A stretch of DNA of 64,000 nucleotides from Utricularia gibba (taxonomy: Eukaryota > Streptophyta > Magnoliopsida > Lamiales > Lentibulariaceae). The stretch is from assembly GCA_002189035.1 (NCBI GenBank), contig CM007989.1, positions 7,979,501 through 8,043,500 of the forward strand, given 5' to 3'. A model generated the notes under the pieces. That model was not told the DNA's origin. It did not search any database and saw only the letters and a program-made list of their open reading frames with translations. A program made the translations under genes and the position numbers. Position 1 is the first letter of the stretch. Every line of letters starts with the position of its first letter. This document shows positions 24,987-36,218 of this stretch, one piece after another.

Positions 24987-26931
24987 TTATCGTATAAGAA
25001 AACTGAATGCAGGCAGATCTCTAATGGTGGAGATATCCTCCAAAGCTAGCTCACGTTCAAGTTGAGACCTTGTTGCCTTGAGAACATCCTGAATGCAAAT
25101 TCGGATGAATAAATTGATTGAGAGCCAGAACATGCAATATGCAATGTGAAATAAGAACGGGGATGCAGCCTTACATTGAAGTCCATATATGAAGCACGTC
25201 TGGCAAGCCATTGTGCATCCAGCAGTTCGAAGGCAACACAGAAAAGGTTGTCGAATGCCATCTCATCATCACTGAGCAACTCTAGGAAGCGATGTCCAGC
25301 AATGGTGCTGGGGTTATCTGATAGTGATGAAATTTATCAAGCTAAATCCGTTCATTGTGAAGTTCGAATCTCCAATCAAATGCTAAATTTTAGTTGGGGT
25401 ATGGGATTCACTTGATTGAAGATCTAACATCTGGATGAGCATGAAGGAGACGTTGATTCCAGCCACAGCAAAAGGATACTCCCATTCGGACCTCTCTCCG
25501 TCTCTTTTGTGTAACAAGTTTTGAAAGGCTTCCTGTCAACAAGACCAGTAAACACAAATTGTGACAATTAGTTTTTTAACGACAGAAAATAGGAGGAACA
25601 CTGTGCCAGTAGAAGATATGCAAACCGGAAAAGTACTGGCAAAGAAGATGAGATTCTCCAGTGATATGTATCCTCCACCCCTGAACAAGAAGATCATTGA
25701 AGTTCATCGTGAGGAATGTTTGTGCATTCATATCTTGCTAATCTATCTCACTGTTGCACACCTGAAATCCGTTGAAGGATCTTGTCCCTGCCAACCCATA
25801 TCCTTCCAAGCCTCCGATTTAAGAGATGGAAGTGGTCTGTCAGAATAAGCTAACTTCCAAAGCTTTCTGAGCGCGTCCTGGCCATCATGTCTCAATTATA
25901 AATATTTCACAAGAAATAAATATTCATGTGAGTGATATCTTCACAAAATTGTCTCATAAAAAGGATGATTATATGGAAATAGCATCTAGTTGAAATGTAT
26001 CTGATGCTCTAACAAACTTCCATCAAAAGGAATAGACAGCCTCCGCTTTAAATACTTCAACCTTACTTCCTACTTTCAAAACACACAATCATAAACAGTG
26101 TTTCGTAAATAACAGCAATAAAATGTAGCAAAGGGGAAATAATGCATATGCTATGGCATTATGCACATAAAAAAGAAAAAACACTTCGAGACGACCCTGG
26201 ACTCTAGATGATACCTGTAAGGGACTAAGCACAGCAGGCGGAATACTATTTACTGTGCTATGGGAGCCTGGAATAAATGGAATAATTCGTCCCAACACAC
26301 AGCTAAATCCAATGAGAATATTTGCTGAAAGGGAAAAATAAAATGAGCAAACGGCCTTGTTGCATTGATTAATACAGAAAACGAACTACGTAATTAAACA
26401 AACAATAAAGAGCATCACTTTGTCTATTTTATGCAAGGTCACGCCACTCAATAGCATATACACCATACAAGGTGGTATCAAAGCTCACACCAAATCAGCA
26501 GCATGTACAACAAAACAGCACACATTTCTCTCCCCTCTCTCTTCGGAAAAGAATAGCGAGAACCGAAATTACAGTGAGCAATACCTAACCATTGCGCCCA
26601 CTGAGAAATTATGTTTGAAAAAAGAAAAGTCCAATGCAAGTGCTCTTCCTTCCGTTCATCATCCAAAGTATACTGTAGTGCTTGTGCCTAAAAATTTCCA
26701 CGCATGCTTTAGTTCCATAGGGGAAAAAAATTAAATTCGAAGAAACCAAATATCCTATAAAATTTCCACCGTCTATCAACCAGCATTTTAGTACCTCAGA
26801 GTGTTCCTTATAATCTCCGTTTCCGAGCAACGCCTCATTCAAAGAATCAAAACTTGAAGCCTCGTAGTGATCATGTTTTCCACCATCAGAATCTCCATGA
26901 TGCAGCCGCCGCCTCAACGCCCCGAGCTCAT
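24987..26931 (-). CDS. ELMO/CED-12 domain protein, 9 exons
   Basis: ELMO-domain protein (At1g03620-like); animal relatives act in Rac and Arf GTPase signalling, the plant role is poorly defined. Exons: 26931-26795, 26672-26585, 26324-26215, 26069-26001, 25877-25762, 25680-25626, 25532-25412, 25317-25175, 25088-24987; 313 residues if one base is restored. Recognisable blocks: LRRRLHHGD, HLHWTFLFSNIISQWAQWL, RRLSIPFDGSLLEHQ, DMGWQGQDPSTDF, SEWEYPFAVAGIN, DEMAFDNLF. Two anomalies. First, the ATG (26931) is out of frame with the conserved LRRRLHHGD unless a base is added to a run of four C (26920-26923). Second, the donor of intron 4 reads CAG/ATACAT instead of GT, although frame and family sequence demand that boundary. 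Confidence 0.87.
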
Positions 26932-27349
26932 TTAGAACCCAATTCCAGTATCCTCACCTGCTCAAACACTACACCTCCCGATCAATGAATCTGCATGAGC
27001 CAGCCGAACCAGAAAAAAAAAAAAAAAAACGCCAAAAATCTCAACAACTACCAACCACTCTGGATCGCCAATTGTTCTGTCACTTTTTTCCAACTAGGTG
27101 CTTTTTTCCTTTTTTTTTTTTACTTCCATTACAATAGGCCCAATTATTATTACCTCAGGCCCAATAGAAGATGTAGTGGGCTTGTCAGTTAAGAAATATA
27201 TTTCCTACTGAATTACAATACTCCGCATCCATTACATGGGCCGTTCGACCCGACCCGCCCGACCCGCTCACCCCGGATTGGAGGGAGTGGAGTTTTTACT
27301 AAGTACAGAGACACTACAAAGTAAGTAAATAGCTAATTTGGGAGTGCTC

Positions 27350-27808
27350 CTAGCAGCACCACGTGTGATCGTTGTTTGCTGAAGTCCCATCGTAATCAGT
27401 AAGCTCCGCCGTCGTCCTTCTGCTGCTTCCCTCCTCCGATCCGCCGGCGCCCTTCCCAGATTCGTCACCGAGCACAACAATAACCGTAAGCACACAAAAA
27501 CAATCATGCCACAGAACACACAAATGTCAGTTAATCAGCCTGAATCATCTCACTTCATGAGGGACGCCGCCGGCAGCCGCTTGATCTTGATCCACTGCTG
27601 CACTGTCCAGCCCTGTGTTCACAACTCTGGGATCAAGAGGTGGGGCAATGATCTGAAGACACTTATCTCAGACAAAACAAACAAACAGTCTTTCCGAACA
27701 GGGCTCACCTTGCTCTCTCTGACGTATCACGGGAGTCGCAGCGGAAGAAGCAACCAGAAAGAGGAGGAGCAACGCGAAAGCTAACGAACGCCGCCGTGGG
27801 AGAGCCAT
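27350..27808 (-). CDS. Small secreted peptide precursor, PSY-like, 3 exons
   Basis: Predicted 86-residue precursor. Exon 1 (27808-27709) encodes a signal peptide (MALPRRRSLAFALLLLFLVA). Exon 2 (27612-27554) and exon 3 (27451-27350) encode a hydrophilic, Ala/Gly/Ser/Glu-rich linker ending TTAELTDYDGTSANNDHTWCC. The DY...SAN..H pattern resembles the mature PSY1 peptide family, where the Asp-Tyr is tyrosine-sulfated by TPST and the peptide promotes cell expansion. Unlike PSY1 this one ends in Trp-Cys-Cys and has no Pro after the His. Exon phases agree (100, 59, 102 nt) with canonical GT-AG sites; other acceptors exist in the first intron. PSY membership is inference; a secreted small protein is the safer call. 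Confidence 0.55.
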
Positions 27809-30054
27809 AGGTTTCCGCCGCCGCCTGTCACAGTTGTCTTTGCCGGAAAGAGGTGAAGGTAGCACCTCCCATCAGATGTATATGTACAGAAAAACGTAGG
27901 CCAAAAGTCAACCCGCTTTATTAAAAAATTACTTCGTATTTCCAGAAGTGATTAATTACGTGGACAAAAAGTCCGCTTTACCAACATCGTCGTCAAGATC
28001 GCCCAGCAGCATCATTCATCGTAAAAAATTTAATTACATTTTTTACACCAAAATGATTCTTTTTTACCCCGCGGCCCCATCTTCTTCAACAAATTATAAT
28101 TACATTTAACCCCCTTATTTTTAAAATATCAACAAAAGGTGCTTGTGCCGGTAATGTATTCGCCGTCCGCCCTCTTCGCACCGGCACTGTTCCCGTTCTG
28201 ATTAGCGAAGATTTAGGTTTGATTTCTTGAAAGTTGGAGCTGTGAGCCGTCAGTTTTGGAGTTTGGGTGTATTTCCCTCCAGAGCACATGTGCCGGCGAC
28301 TGCAGCGGCTGTCGCAGGCGCCGCGGTTGTCGGCGTGGGCGGCGCACGAACTGCCGGAGAGTGTCTCATTCTGTAGCAGGCAGATATCAACACTTCTTGG
28401 GTTTCCGGCAATCCACCTCTTCGCGACTCAGCTCGCTGTTTCTGCTGAGTAATGTGCCAAAAAATCAGGGAGCTGTGAAGGGCACAGAGTCACCGATCTT
28501 TTTCTCCTCCTCCTTCCTGAAAGATTTTCCCCAGGCAACGGCGTCGCCTCCATGGAAAAGGACTCTCCGGTGTGGATGCGGCCTTCCCGGCAGCGATTCC
28601 GGCGAAGAGTAGAATTTCCAAAATCCTCGAGAACCTACTTTTCCATGTAAAGAATCCACATCCTAAAAATGGTAAGAACAAATATTTCCGGAAATAAATG
28701 AAATATTTTCGTCTTAATTTTTAAACATTAATTTTTTTTAAATTTTGATAATAAAATTTAATTGTTATTTTCATTATTTAATTATTTTAAAAAATTAAAT
28801 AACACAAATAATTCATTAATATCGATTTAAATAATTAAATATATAATTTAATTAATGGAAATGAAAATGTTATATCAAACGAATCGTTTTGCTTAGGTGC
28901 GAAAGTTTCAAAGTCTAGAGAGCATTTAACCGCTGCCGGTTTACTTCAAAGTCTATTAATTACCGGTCCGGTTTAATTAAAAGTCGTTAATTTTGATCTT
29001 CCGGTTGACAAAATAATTCCGGGGGTATTTTTAAAAGTCAAGTTGCCCCCTTTTTTGTACGAATTATCGGAATAAAAAAAACAAATAATTACTCTGTCTG
29101 ATTTTTTTTCTCAATTGCCACGTGGCTTTTTGCTGTGTTTTTGTACGGAGAATTTGCACCGAGGAATTTCACTGATGCATGAAGAGGAGGAAGAGGAAGA
29201 AGGGAAACCGAAAGCCCAGATGTGTTTTTTTTTTAAAATGGAACTGCTCGGAAATGGGAAGCGACCGGACTGACCATTTTGTACGTCTGTGACTTATGGG
29301 AAGAAAGGATCCTGGAGATTTTTGTCTTCTTTTTTAACTGAAGTTGAAATCGTCAAGGTTCATCCTTTTTCTCTTATTTCGAATTTCCGGGGCGACAGCG
29401 ACATCAGATTCATTCCTCCCCGAAAAAAATTGAAAAATCTGTAAGTAGTGTTAAACCCTGAGCCTGCTGGATGAGTCGATGTATTGTATAATCATTATCG
29501 CAATTTCAGGTTATTTATCTTTTTCTTTTGTGAGGATTCCACGTTATTTATCCCTGGACCATTCGTTGTTTGCCCCTCCCGGGAAATTGGTTCTCTTCGC
29601 GTTGGTACATCTTGGGCGAGACTTGCAGGTCGCGCCCATTTAATCTTCGTCAACTTTCCCATTATAGTTTTTTCAATCTTTACGAAATGGGTTTTCTTTA
29701 GTTGAGATTCGCTTCATTTTGCATTCATGGTGCCGTTATTTCCAGACTTTTCGTGTATATTTTCATGGGATTTTGCGGGCGATGGTTTATAGGAATTAAC
29801 CGGTTCCAAATTTCTCACCTTGTGTGCTGTGAATGTTGTATTCTTCACTGACTCCTGTTCATGCTCTTTAATTGTGGATTAACGTGTCATTGAAAACTTG
29901 GATGTTTTAATTCTGCTGTTTGATTCTGGCTAAAAGCAGTGTTCCTCAAAGAAGAGTTTCTATGATGGTGTCTACATCAATGTTTGACGAAGAAATGCAG
30001 TCATGACGCAACCCTCTCTGATCTGCTTTTTGGGGAGCCAAGTTTGTAGGAAGA
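27809..30054. other. Spacer and 5' leader of the SRPBCC gene
   Basis: A GC-rich patch at 28240-28640 is open in several frames on both strands (for example a 55-codon + frame from the ATG at 28288, MCRRLQRLSQAPRLSAW), but I recognise none and see no splice structure, so no gene is called. 28690-29140 is AT-rich. From about 29140 onward the sequence looks like the promoter and intron-containing leader of the gene starting at 30055. Confidence 0.4.
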
Positions 30055-31438
30055 ATGGCACTTGTGTTATCATCAGCAGCAGCAACTGTATCACGTTCTT
30101 ATACAAATATGATTCCAAGATTATCAGGCGCTACATTCGTTAGCGGATATCATCGTCTTAGTATTCATCCAAAGATCGTGCAGAGAGAATCTACCTTCTT
30201 CGCAAATTCATTGAACAAATTGGTGTCAAGTGATGTTGCTTCTTTGAGCGGTTTTCAACATTGCAAGCCTTTGCTTATTTATCTCTCGACGGCTGTTGCT
30301 AGGTAATATATCATATCATCTTCCCTCTGAGCATATCTTATTTTACTTTCTTCTGTGATTGGCCTGAAACTGCTGCTCATGGTCAGCATATGTACTTGGA
30401 TCACATTGAGATAATGCTTTAACTCTATCGTTTTGAACTGCTTAGAACCCATCCCTGATCATTAACCATGGTTTCTCAATACCAGGGGATATCTTGGGAA
30501 TGAATCAGGGAGTGCCCCTGAAAATGATAATGATGATGACAGTGATTCTACAAGCTTCCAGCAGGATGGCTCTGAGATGCAGCTTGATTCCGAATTTCAT
30601 GGCAACGCAATCGATATCCAGATAGAAAAGATTGAAAATAATAGCCGTTTGATAAGGTCGATGATTGTTGTGGATGCTAGCAACATAGCAGTTTGGAATC
30701 TATTGACTGATTATGAAAGACTGGCAGATTTCATACCAGGACTGGCAGTCAGCCAGCTGCTTGAAAAGAAAGAGAACTATGCTCGCCTCTATCAGGTGAC
30801 ATTCTTGTGGAACTCGGCACTTGATGCTAAATTCTTACTTTTTAGGCTTTGCCGAAATCTCTTCAAAGCACCCCTGTATCATAAGTTCTGGTTCAAATCA
30901 ATGATCATGTTCATTGAGGGACATTATACACTGTCCTTTTCTGGATACCATCAAGCTATATGACTCATTCTATTCACCCTTCCTAATTCATCTGTGTTAC
31001 CACAGATAGGAGAGCAGACTCTTCCATTTGGCCTGAAATTCAATGCAAAAGCAACCGTTGATTGCTTCGAAAGAGATCTTGAGATCTTTCCAGGTGGATG
31101 TAGGCGAGATATCGAGTTCAAGATGGTTGAAGGTGATTTCGAGATTTTTGAAGGAAAGTGGTCTGTTCAGCAGGTTCATTCAGCCCCTTAGCCACATATA
31201 GAGATTCCAGAATACATTGTTTCATCTCTACAAGTTTTTTAAAGTTGTTGGCTTTGTTCAGGCAGATGGTGAAGACCCTACAACGACACTCTCCTACATT
31301 GTTCATGTGAAACCCAAAATGTGGCTTCCTGTGCAACTAATCGAGAGCCGTATCTGTGATGAGATTAAGCGAAATCTTTCTTGCATTCGAGAACAAGCTG
31401 AGAAATCTTTGCATGTGACAAATGCGATGGTTCAATAG
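30055..31438 (+). CDS. SRPBCC / COQ10-START (polyketide cyclase-like) protein, 4 exons
   Basis: Lipid-binding-fold protein of the polyketide cyclase/COQ10 START family (At4g01650-like), probably plastid-targeted; ligand unknown. Exons 30055-30302, 30486-30795, 31006-31173, 31262-31438; phases agree, 300 residues. The first ~90 residues are Ser-rich and basic, typical of a transit peptide, followed by an acidic linker (ENDNDDDSDSTS). The domain starts near IEKIENNSRLIRSMIVVDAS and includes VWNLLTDYERLADFIPGLA, a helix-grip motif of the family, then RDIEFKMVEGDFEIFEGKW. It converges on the NEMP gene with about 500 bp between stops. Family call firm; compartment inferred. Confidence 0.9.
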
Positions 31439-31945
31439 TTCCAAATGCTTTTTCAGTTGGTTTTTCATCGTTTATGTATACTGCAGATCTTGAGGCTCTT
31501 GTACTGTACAGATTATGATTGTAAAACGAGGCTGCTCATCAACGATGATACAGCCAAATTGAGAGGCAGCAGATTGAAATTTTAGAGCTTCTCTGAAGCT
31601 AATACAGAAGAATGAAAGCAAGGCTGTCAGTTATTTATGCAGGTTGCATTTGTTTTCTTCTTTGATTCCTTGATCAGCTTTGAATGCACCTGTGTTTCCA
31701 TCTTTCGTGTCTTCCTTTCATTCCCAAAACAAAAAAGATTCATTCACAATCAGTTATAAGTTGATTTCAATGTTCAACACCATCAACGGCCAAGGATGCA
31801 AGTTTCTAACACATCTGATGACTGCAATAGGAACATTGATATCTTCAAATTCTCCTACCATGCACAAACTTCTCATAGGGGCGCAGAAAGCTAGTTAAAT
31901 CTACAAGTTGAGGTTCAAAGTCCAAACATGGCTGAAATCCTCCTC
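31439..31945. other. Convergent 3' UTRs
   Basis: Between the stops of the SRPBCC (+) and NEMP (-) genes. No coding sequence supported; presumed 3' UTRs and terminators of both. Confidence 0.5.
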
Positions 31946-34900
31946 CTATCTGCGGCGCTGCCAAATGGAGTCTCGTGCACTGCTACTCATGGTGACGTGT
32001 TTGTCATCCAAGTCCGAACCGCTTCCTATCGATTCATCCGAACTCACCTCCGGGTTAATGTGTATTCTGCCTGCATCCCTGATGATCCAGTCTGTAAACT
32101 CAGGGACGCCACCAAACCGGAAAGTGCATCGCGGGTATATTCCTCAGTGAAATCCTTCCACTCTTCCTCAGTGAACCTTCTGTGGGGTGTCCTATGGAAA
32201 GTGGAGTAATATTCTGTGGAACTCAGTGCAGACCCACGACGACTTGGTGGAGTTACATCACCTGAACAACAAACAAAACCTACGGTAAAATATGTGGAAA
32301 ACAAAAATGTATTCCAGTTTTTTAAGTAGAATGAAGAAAAAATATATACCTCTCATGGGCGACTTTGACCACAAAGGCGAGCGCCTAGGGGATTTCCATA
32401 CATTACCTCTAGGCCTACTGAGAAATTCAGCATGCAGCTTGCTTTTATTCATTCTGGGGGTCCTTTTCCGCAGTGGACTCCAATCTGCTGAATAAACAGA
32501 CTCCCTGCATCAATGAACAGAATTCAGTGAACTTTGCATGATCTATACAGAATACAAACCCATCAGCATAAAATAAGTCAAACAAGTAAACTTAATCTCA
32601 CAAACAGCATGCCCCTCTTACAGGCTCTAAATGAGCAATGTTACTACATAAAGGGAATGTCGCAAACAGATACAAGAAACTCAAAAGCCCGTCACTTGAC
32701 ATCCCAGGACAAAAATATATATAACATCCAAAATGCCGCACCTACAGTTCACCATTATTAACAAACAAGTTATTTCAATGTGAACGGTACCACAGACATA
32801 AGGAGTTCAAAACGCAAAGCTACAGATAGAGAAAAAAGCTATCTAGTAAAGTCAAATGAATGATGTGCATCATCTTAATAATTTACAAAATCACCACCAC
32901 CATAAGGATTTTGATATGTTATAAGCTGGAAGATGACATCAGGAAGGTGCAAACGAGTGCTTACCACCAGTACCCCAGCTCCAAATGACTAAGAGTGAAC
33001 TTTGCAGCTAGAAGAGAAGCAAGCAGCAACAGCGCAAGCAGAGTGTCAAGGGTGCTCTGCAGTTAGATGAAAGATGACCTTAAATACAAAATATTTATAA
33101 ATTATTAAAAACAAAAAATTTGAGATCTCATTGTCATCGGAAGCACACTGTGTGGGTCGCAAGTCCAACATAATCAAGGAAAATGATCCGTTTCAAACTT
33201 CAGCTTTAGCTTGCTTGATAATAGAAAAAAATTACCTGAAGGATAAATGTCACAGCAGTCACCCGTAAGGCCCATTTAACAAATTGGGATACACTAGCAT
33301 CCACACTTCCATCATCAGCAACAACAAATTTACGAACAAGCCAATATCCGAAACCAGCTCCAGCAAGTGCAATCGCAACTAAAGAGAATACAAGCACCTG
33401 CATGATCAAAAAAAAAAAAGTAATCATAAAAAATAGATACATAGCAAATTTACACTTAACTCTAGCATCCAAAACTAAGTTTCAAAACTTACAGGATTAT
33501 GCATCTCTTTATTGATCCCAAGATTCACAAGCATTGAGTTGACAATCATTGACGCCCGGTTAAGTAAGAATGATCCAGCTCCAAGCTGAAGAATGAAGCA
33601 GAACATCGGGTAGAACAATAAATATCCAGAGCAGGCGGGATGAGACAGACACATGAACCAAAATATCAGAAAGATGAAAGTTGAAAATTACCGCAAAAGC
33701 AGAGAGAGTGCTATATAGAGCATTCTTTCGGGCTGTAGGCAGTAGTTTCATTCCCTGTATAAGCGGAAACACATTTACCACAAAAGTAGAGAGGAGACAA
33801 AAGGAAATGAAAGAAATTCAACTCTTCCCAACTAAGAAATGAAATCCAATTATGCATCACAAAAAACGTTTTAAGAGGGATGACACCAGATCAAACGTTG
33901 AAAGACCAATGCATATGAGAGGAAGCCTAAGCAAAATCTCTGCATTAAGATCAAACAACAAATTAAAAAAGGTACCTGGAACAGAATGACGATCACAACA
34001 AGACAAATTCCTATGACCATCGAGCTACTATAATAGAAGGGAACCCAGCTGCTTATAATTGGCGCTAGAAGCAATAGGCCAAGCCCAATGCCCAAAAATA
34101 TCAATCGCCATCTTTGAAATTCTGCCAATCAAATCAAAAAATGAGCATCAGTAAATTTGGGAACAAAACACCGTACAAAGATAAAAAAGTATTCATATAG
34201 AGATAACAAGTTTGCTGCTGTTAACAGATTCAAGAAGGAGATTCAAATTTTACCTAATGCAGTCGTCACAGTAACAAATCCAGACAAGTTGTCCACAAAC
34301 TTCACGTCAATATATTTGTCTTCATAAGGAGACACAACAGAGACCCAACTTCCACCATGGACATTTGCCCAAGTATCACTTTCGCATTGGCATAGTGCAA
34401 GCGAAGAATTGCTGCAGAAATATGTTTTAACACGTCAAAAAGCATCCACGGATCTTGAATCCTTAAAAGCACCTTCCTAAACAAAATCACAGTAGTTGGT
34501 TTAATATGTAACTGACCTGTGCAGACATATATGAATTTTTTTATAAGCTTTCTCCGGTATATCATCAGATGGAACCAAGGTAAGCCTGCGGGCACTAGAA
34601 TAACTCCAAACATTTAGTCTTGAAAGGCCAGATATGGATAAACGTGCGCACCGCACAGATTCCTTGGACAGCAAAGACTCCTCAAGCAAGATGGGTGTAA
34701 CAGTTACTAGTTGCTGTTCATTCGCATCGATGCCTGTGAATGAGAGAAAAGAACATAATGTGCCAAATGATGGTAAACCCATCCATGAGGATTACGATGC
34801 TTTATTGTTTCAATAAATTTCCATTAAACCGATTAAGGCTCAGCTAACAAGTACAAAAAAAAAATATGCCAACTACTGACTCAAATCAATAACGGAACCA

Positions 34901-35273
34901 AAAAAGAGGTCTTCTCCACCTTGTCACTACGATCAAATGCTACGACTTCCCATCAGAGTAAACAACGCCCGCAGCATATTTCCAAGAAAAAAACAAATAG
35001 CTCATAAATATACGGCCTTCCACAGTCAGGTGTACTCAGTTCTCCTCCGACGAAGAAAAATAAGATAATGAACATGCACAAGCTGGAAACATGAAACAGA
35101 ATATAAGCAAAACCCTGGGAAAATAAAACCCCAGCAAAATCTCACTCTACTCCCATAAAGATCTCTGCATTTTCGATACCTGCGAACGCCCTCGCATGAC
35201 TTGGGACTTTGATCAAAGAGGCGAGACCCAGAAAACAAACTACGGCAGCCGCCGCCGTACCGGCGGACAACAT
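31946..35273 (-). CDS. NEMP-family nuclear-envelope membrane protein (PNET2-like), 10 exons, one frameshift
   Basis: Multi-pass inner nuclear membrane protein of the NEMP/TMEM194 family; plant members (PNET2) link the envelope to chromatin. Exons: 35273-35180, 34733-34517, 34411-34254, 34121-33976, 33754-33692, 33585-33493, 33397-33236, 33056-32965, 32504-32350, 32261-31946. An N-terminal signal sequence is followed by a lumenal domain with VRCARLSISGLSRL and WANVHGGSWVSV, then transmembrane segments (IFLGIGLGLLLLAPIISSW, VIGICLVVIVIL, VFSLVAIALAGAGFGYWLV, TLLALLLLASLLA) and a nucleoplasmic tail (EEEWKDFTEEYTRDALSGLV). In the last exon a base is missing in a CCC run (plus strand 32103-32105). 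With it the protein continues TDWIIRDAGRIHINPE to 498 residues; without it the tail is replaced by 20-odd foreign residues. Confidence 0.88.
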
Positions 35274-36218
35274 CGTTGTTCCTTGGCACCGAAGAAAAAA
35301 CCCGCGTTACCTCTCCCGGCGCCTTTGATATATTTTAATCCTTTCCGGGGCTCGAATCGAATTTCGAAGGTTTTCCTAAACAGACCAAAAGGAAATACTA
35401 GTAATGAGCTTCATGGGCTGGGCCTGAAGCCCAACCACCTCATTCTGTTTAATGTTATTTAATAAATAAAAATTCTTTGATTGTCCCACGTGGCTAGGGG
35501 CCCACTACGCACCGCCCTTTGGGCGGAAAGGCATGATACGATAGCGACGTGTCGTCATAAGACATTTTTGTAAAAGATTTTTTTTTTCACGAAATTCGTG
35601 ACAGTTTTACCGGGAAAAGAAATGGCGGTTGTTGGGCAACCGGCAGACGGAAAAGTGAATGCTGTTGTTGTCTCTGATTTTTCTCCGATTTAAGAAAGCA
35701 GGAAGATTCCCTATTAAAGAAAAACCTACATTTTGTTGTATTTGACAAAGGGAGCGCGCGCAATCATCTCCGTCTTTTGCAGTGATCTCTGGTTTGTTGA
35801 TCCAACACTGTTTTTCTTGTTTCTGTGTCGTTTTATGCTGATCAAATTGGATCGAGATACTTGGTATTGGATCTGAGTGCAAGTCATCATTTGGAAGTAT
35901 TAAGGTAACTGAATTCAACTCTGTGGCCTACTTCTAGTTTACCGCTGTTTTACAATTTTGTGGGTCTGTGGCTTTTCTGGATAAAAATTAAAAAGAACAT
36001 GTTTTGGTGACGAGGTAAGTTGGCTTCATTTTAAGCTTTAAAGATACTTCATAAGCTGCAACTTCTGAGGTTTATCCAGCCTGTGATGGGGAGCCTTGTT
36101 TTCTTCATTCTCATTATGCCGCAATTTGGGTCACATATCTCTCTTACGAATGGTTACCGGTGTTGATGTTGTAGGCCAACTTGCTATTGGACACTTTTGA
36201 AGAAGCTGTGGAATTTCC
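35274..36218. promoter_or_regulatory. Bidirectional region between NEMP and villin genes
   Basis: The two genes diverge from here with 945 bp between start codons, so promoters and 5' leaders of both lie in it. The villin leader (about 35640-36218) contains splice-like signals. No coding exon supported. Confidence 0.5.

Noticed and set aside
25355-25376. tRNA-like T-loop (AGTTCGAATCTCC)
   Set aside because: No pairing T stem and no D or anticodon arm; it lies in an ELMO intron. No tRNA was found anywhere in the window.
25878-26000. U12 AT-AC intron in the ELMO gene
   Set aside because: The donor ATACATTT does not match ATATCCTT, no TTCCTTRAY branch site lies near the 3' end, and the intron ends in AG.
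28240-28640. GC-rich region open in several frames on both strands
   Set aside because: No family recognised in any frame, and high GC alone lengthens chance frames.
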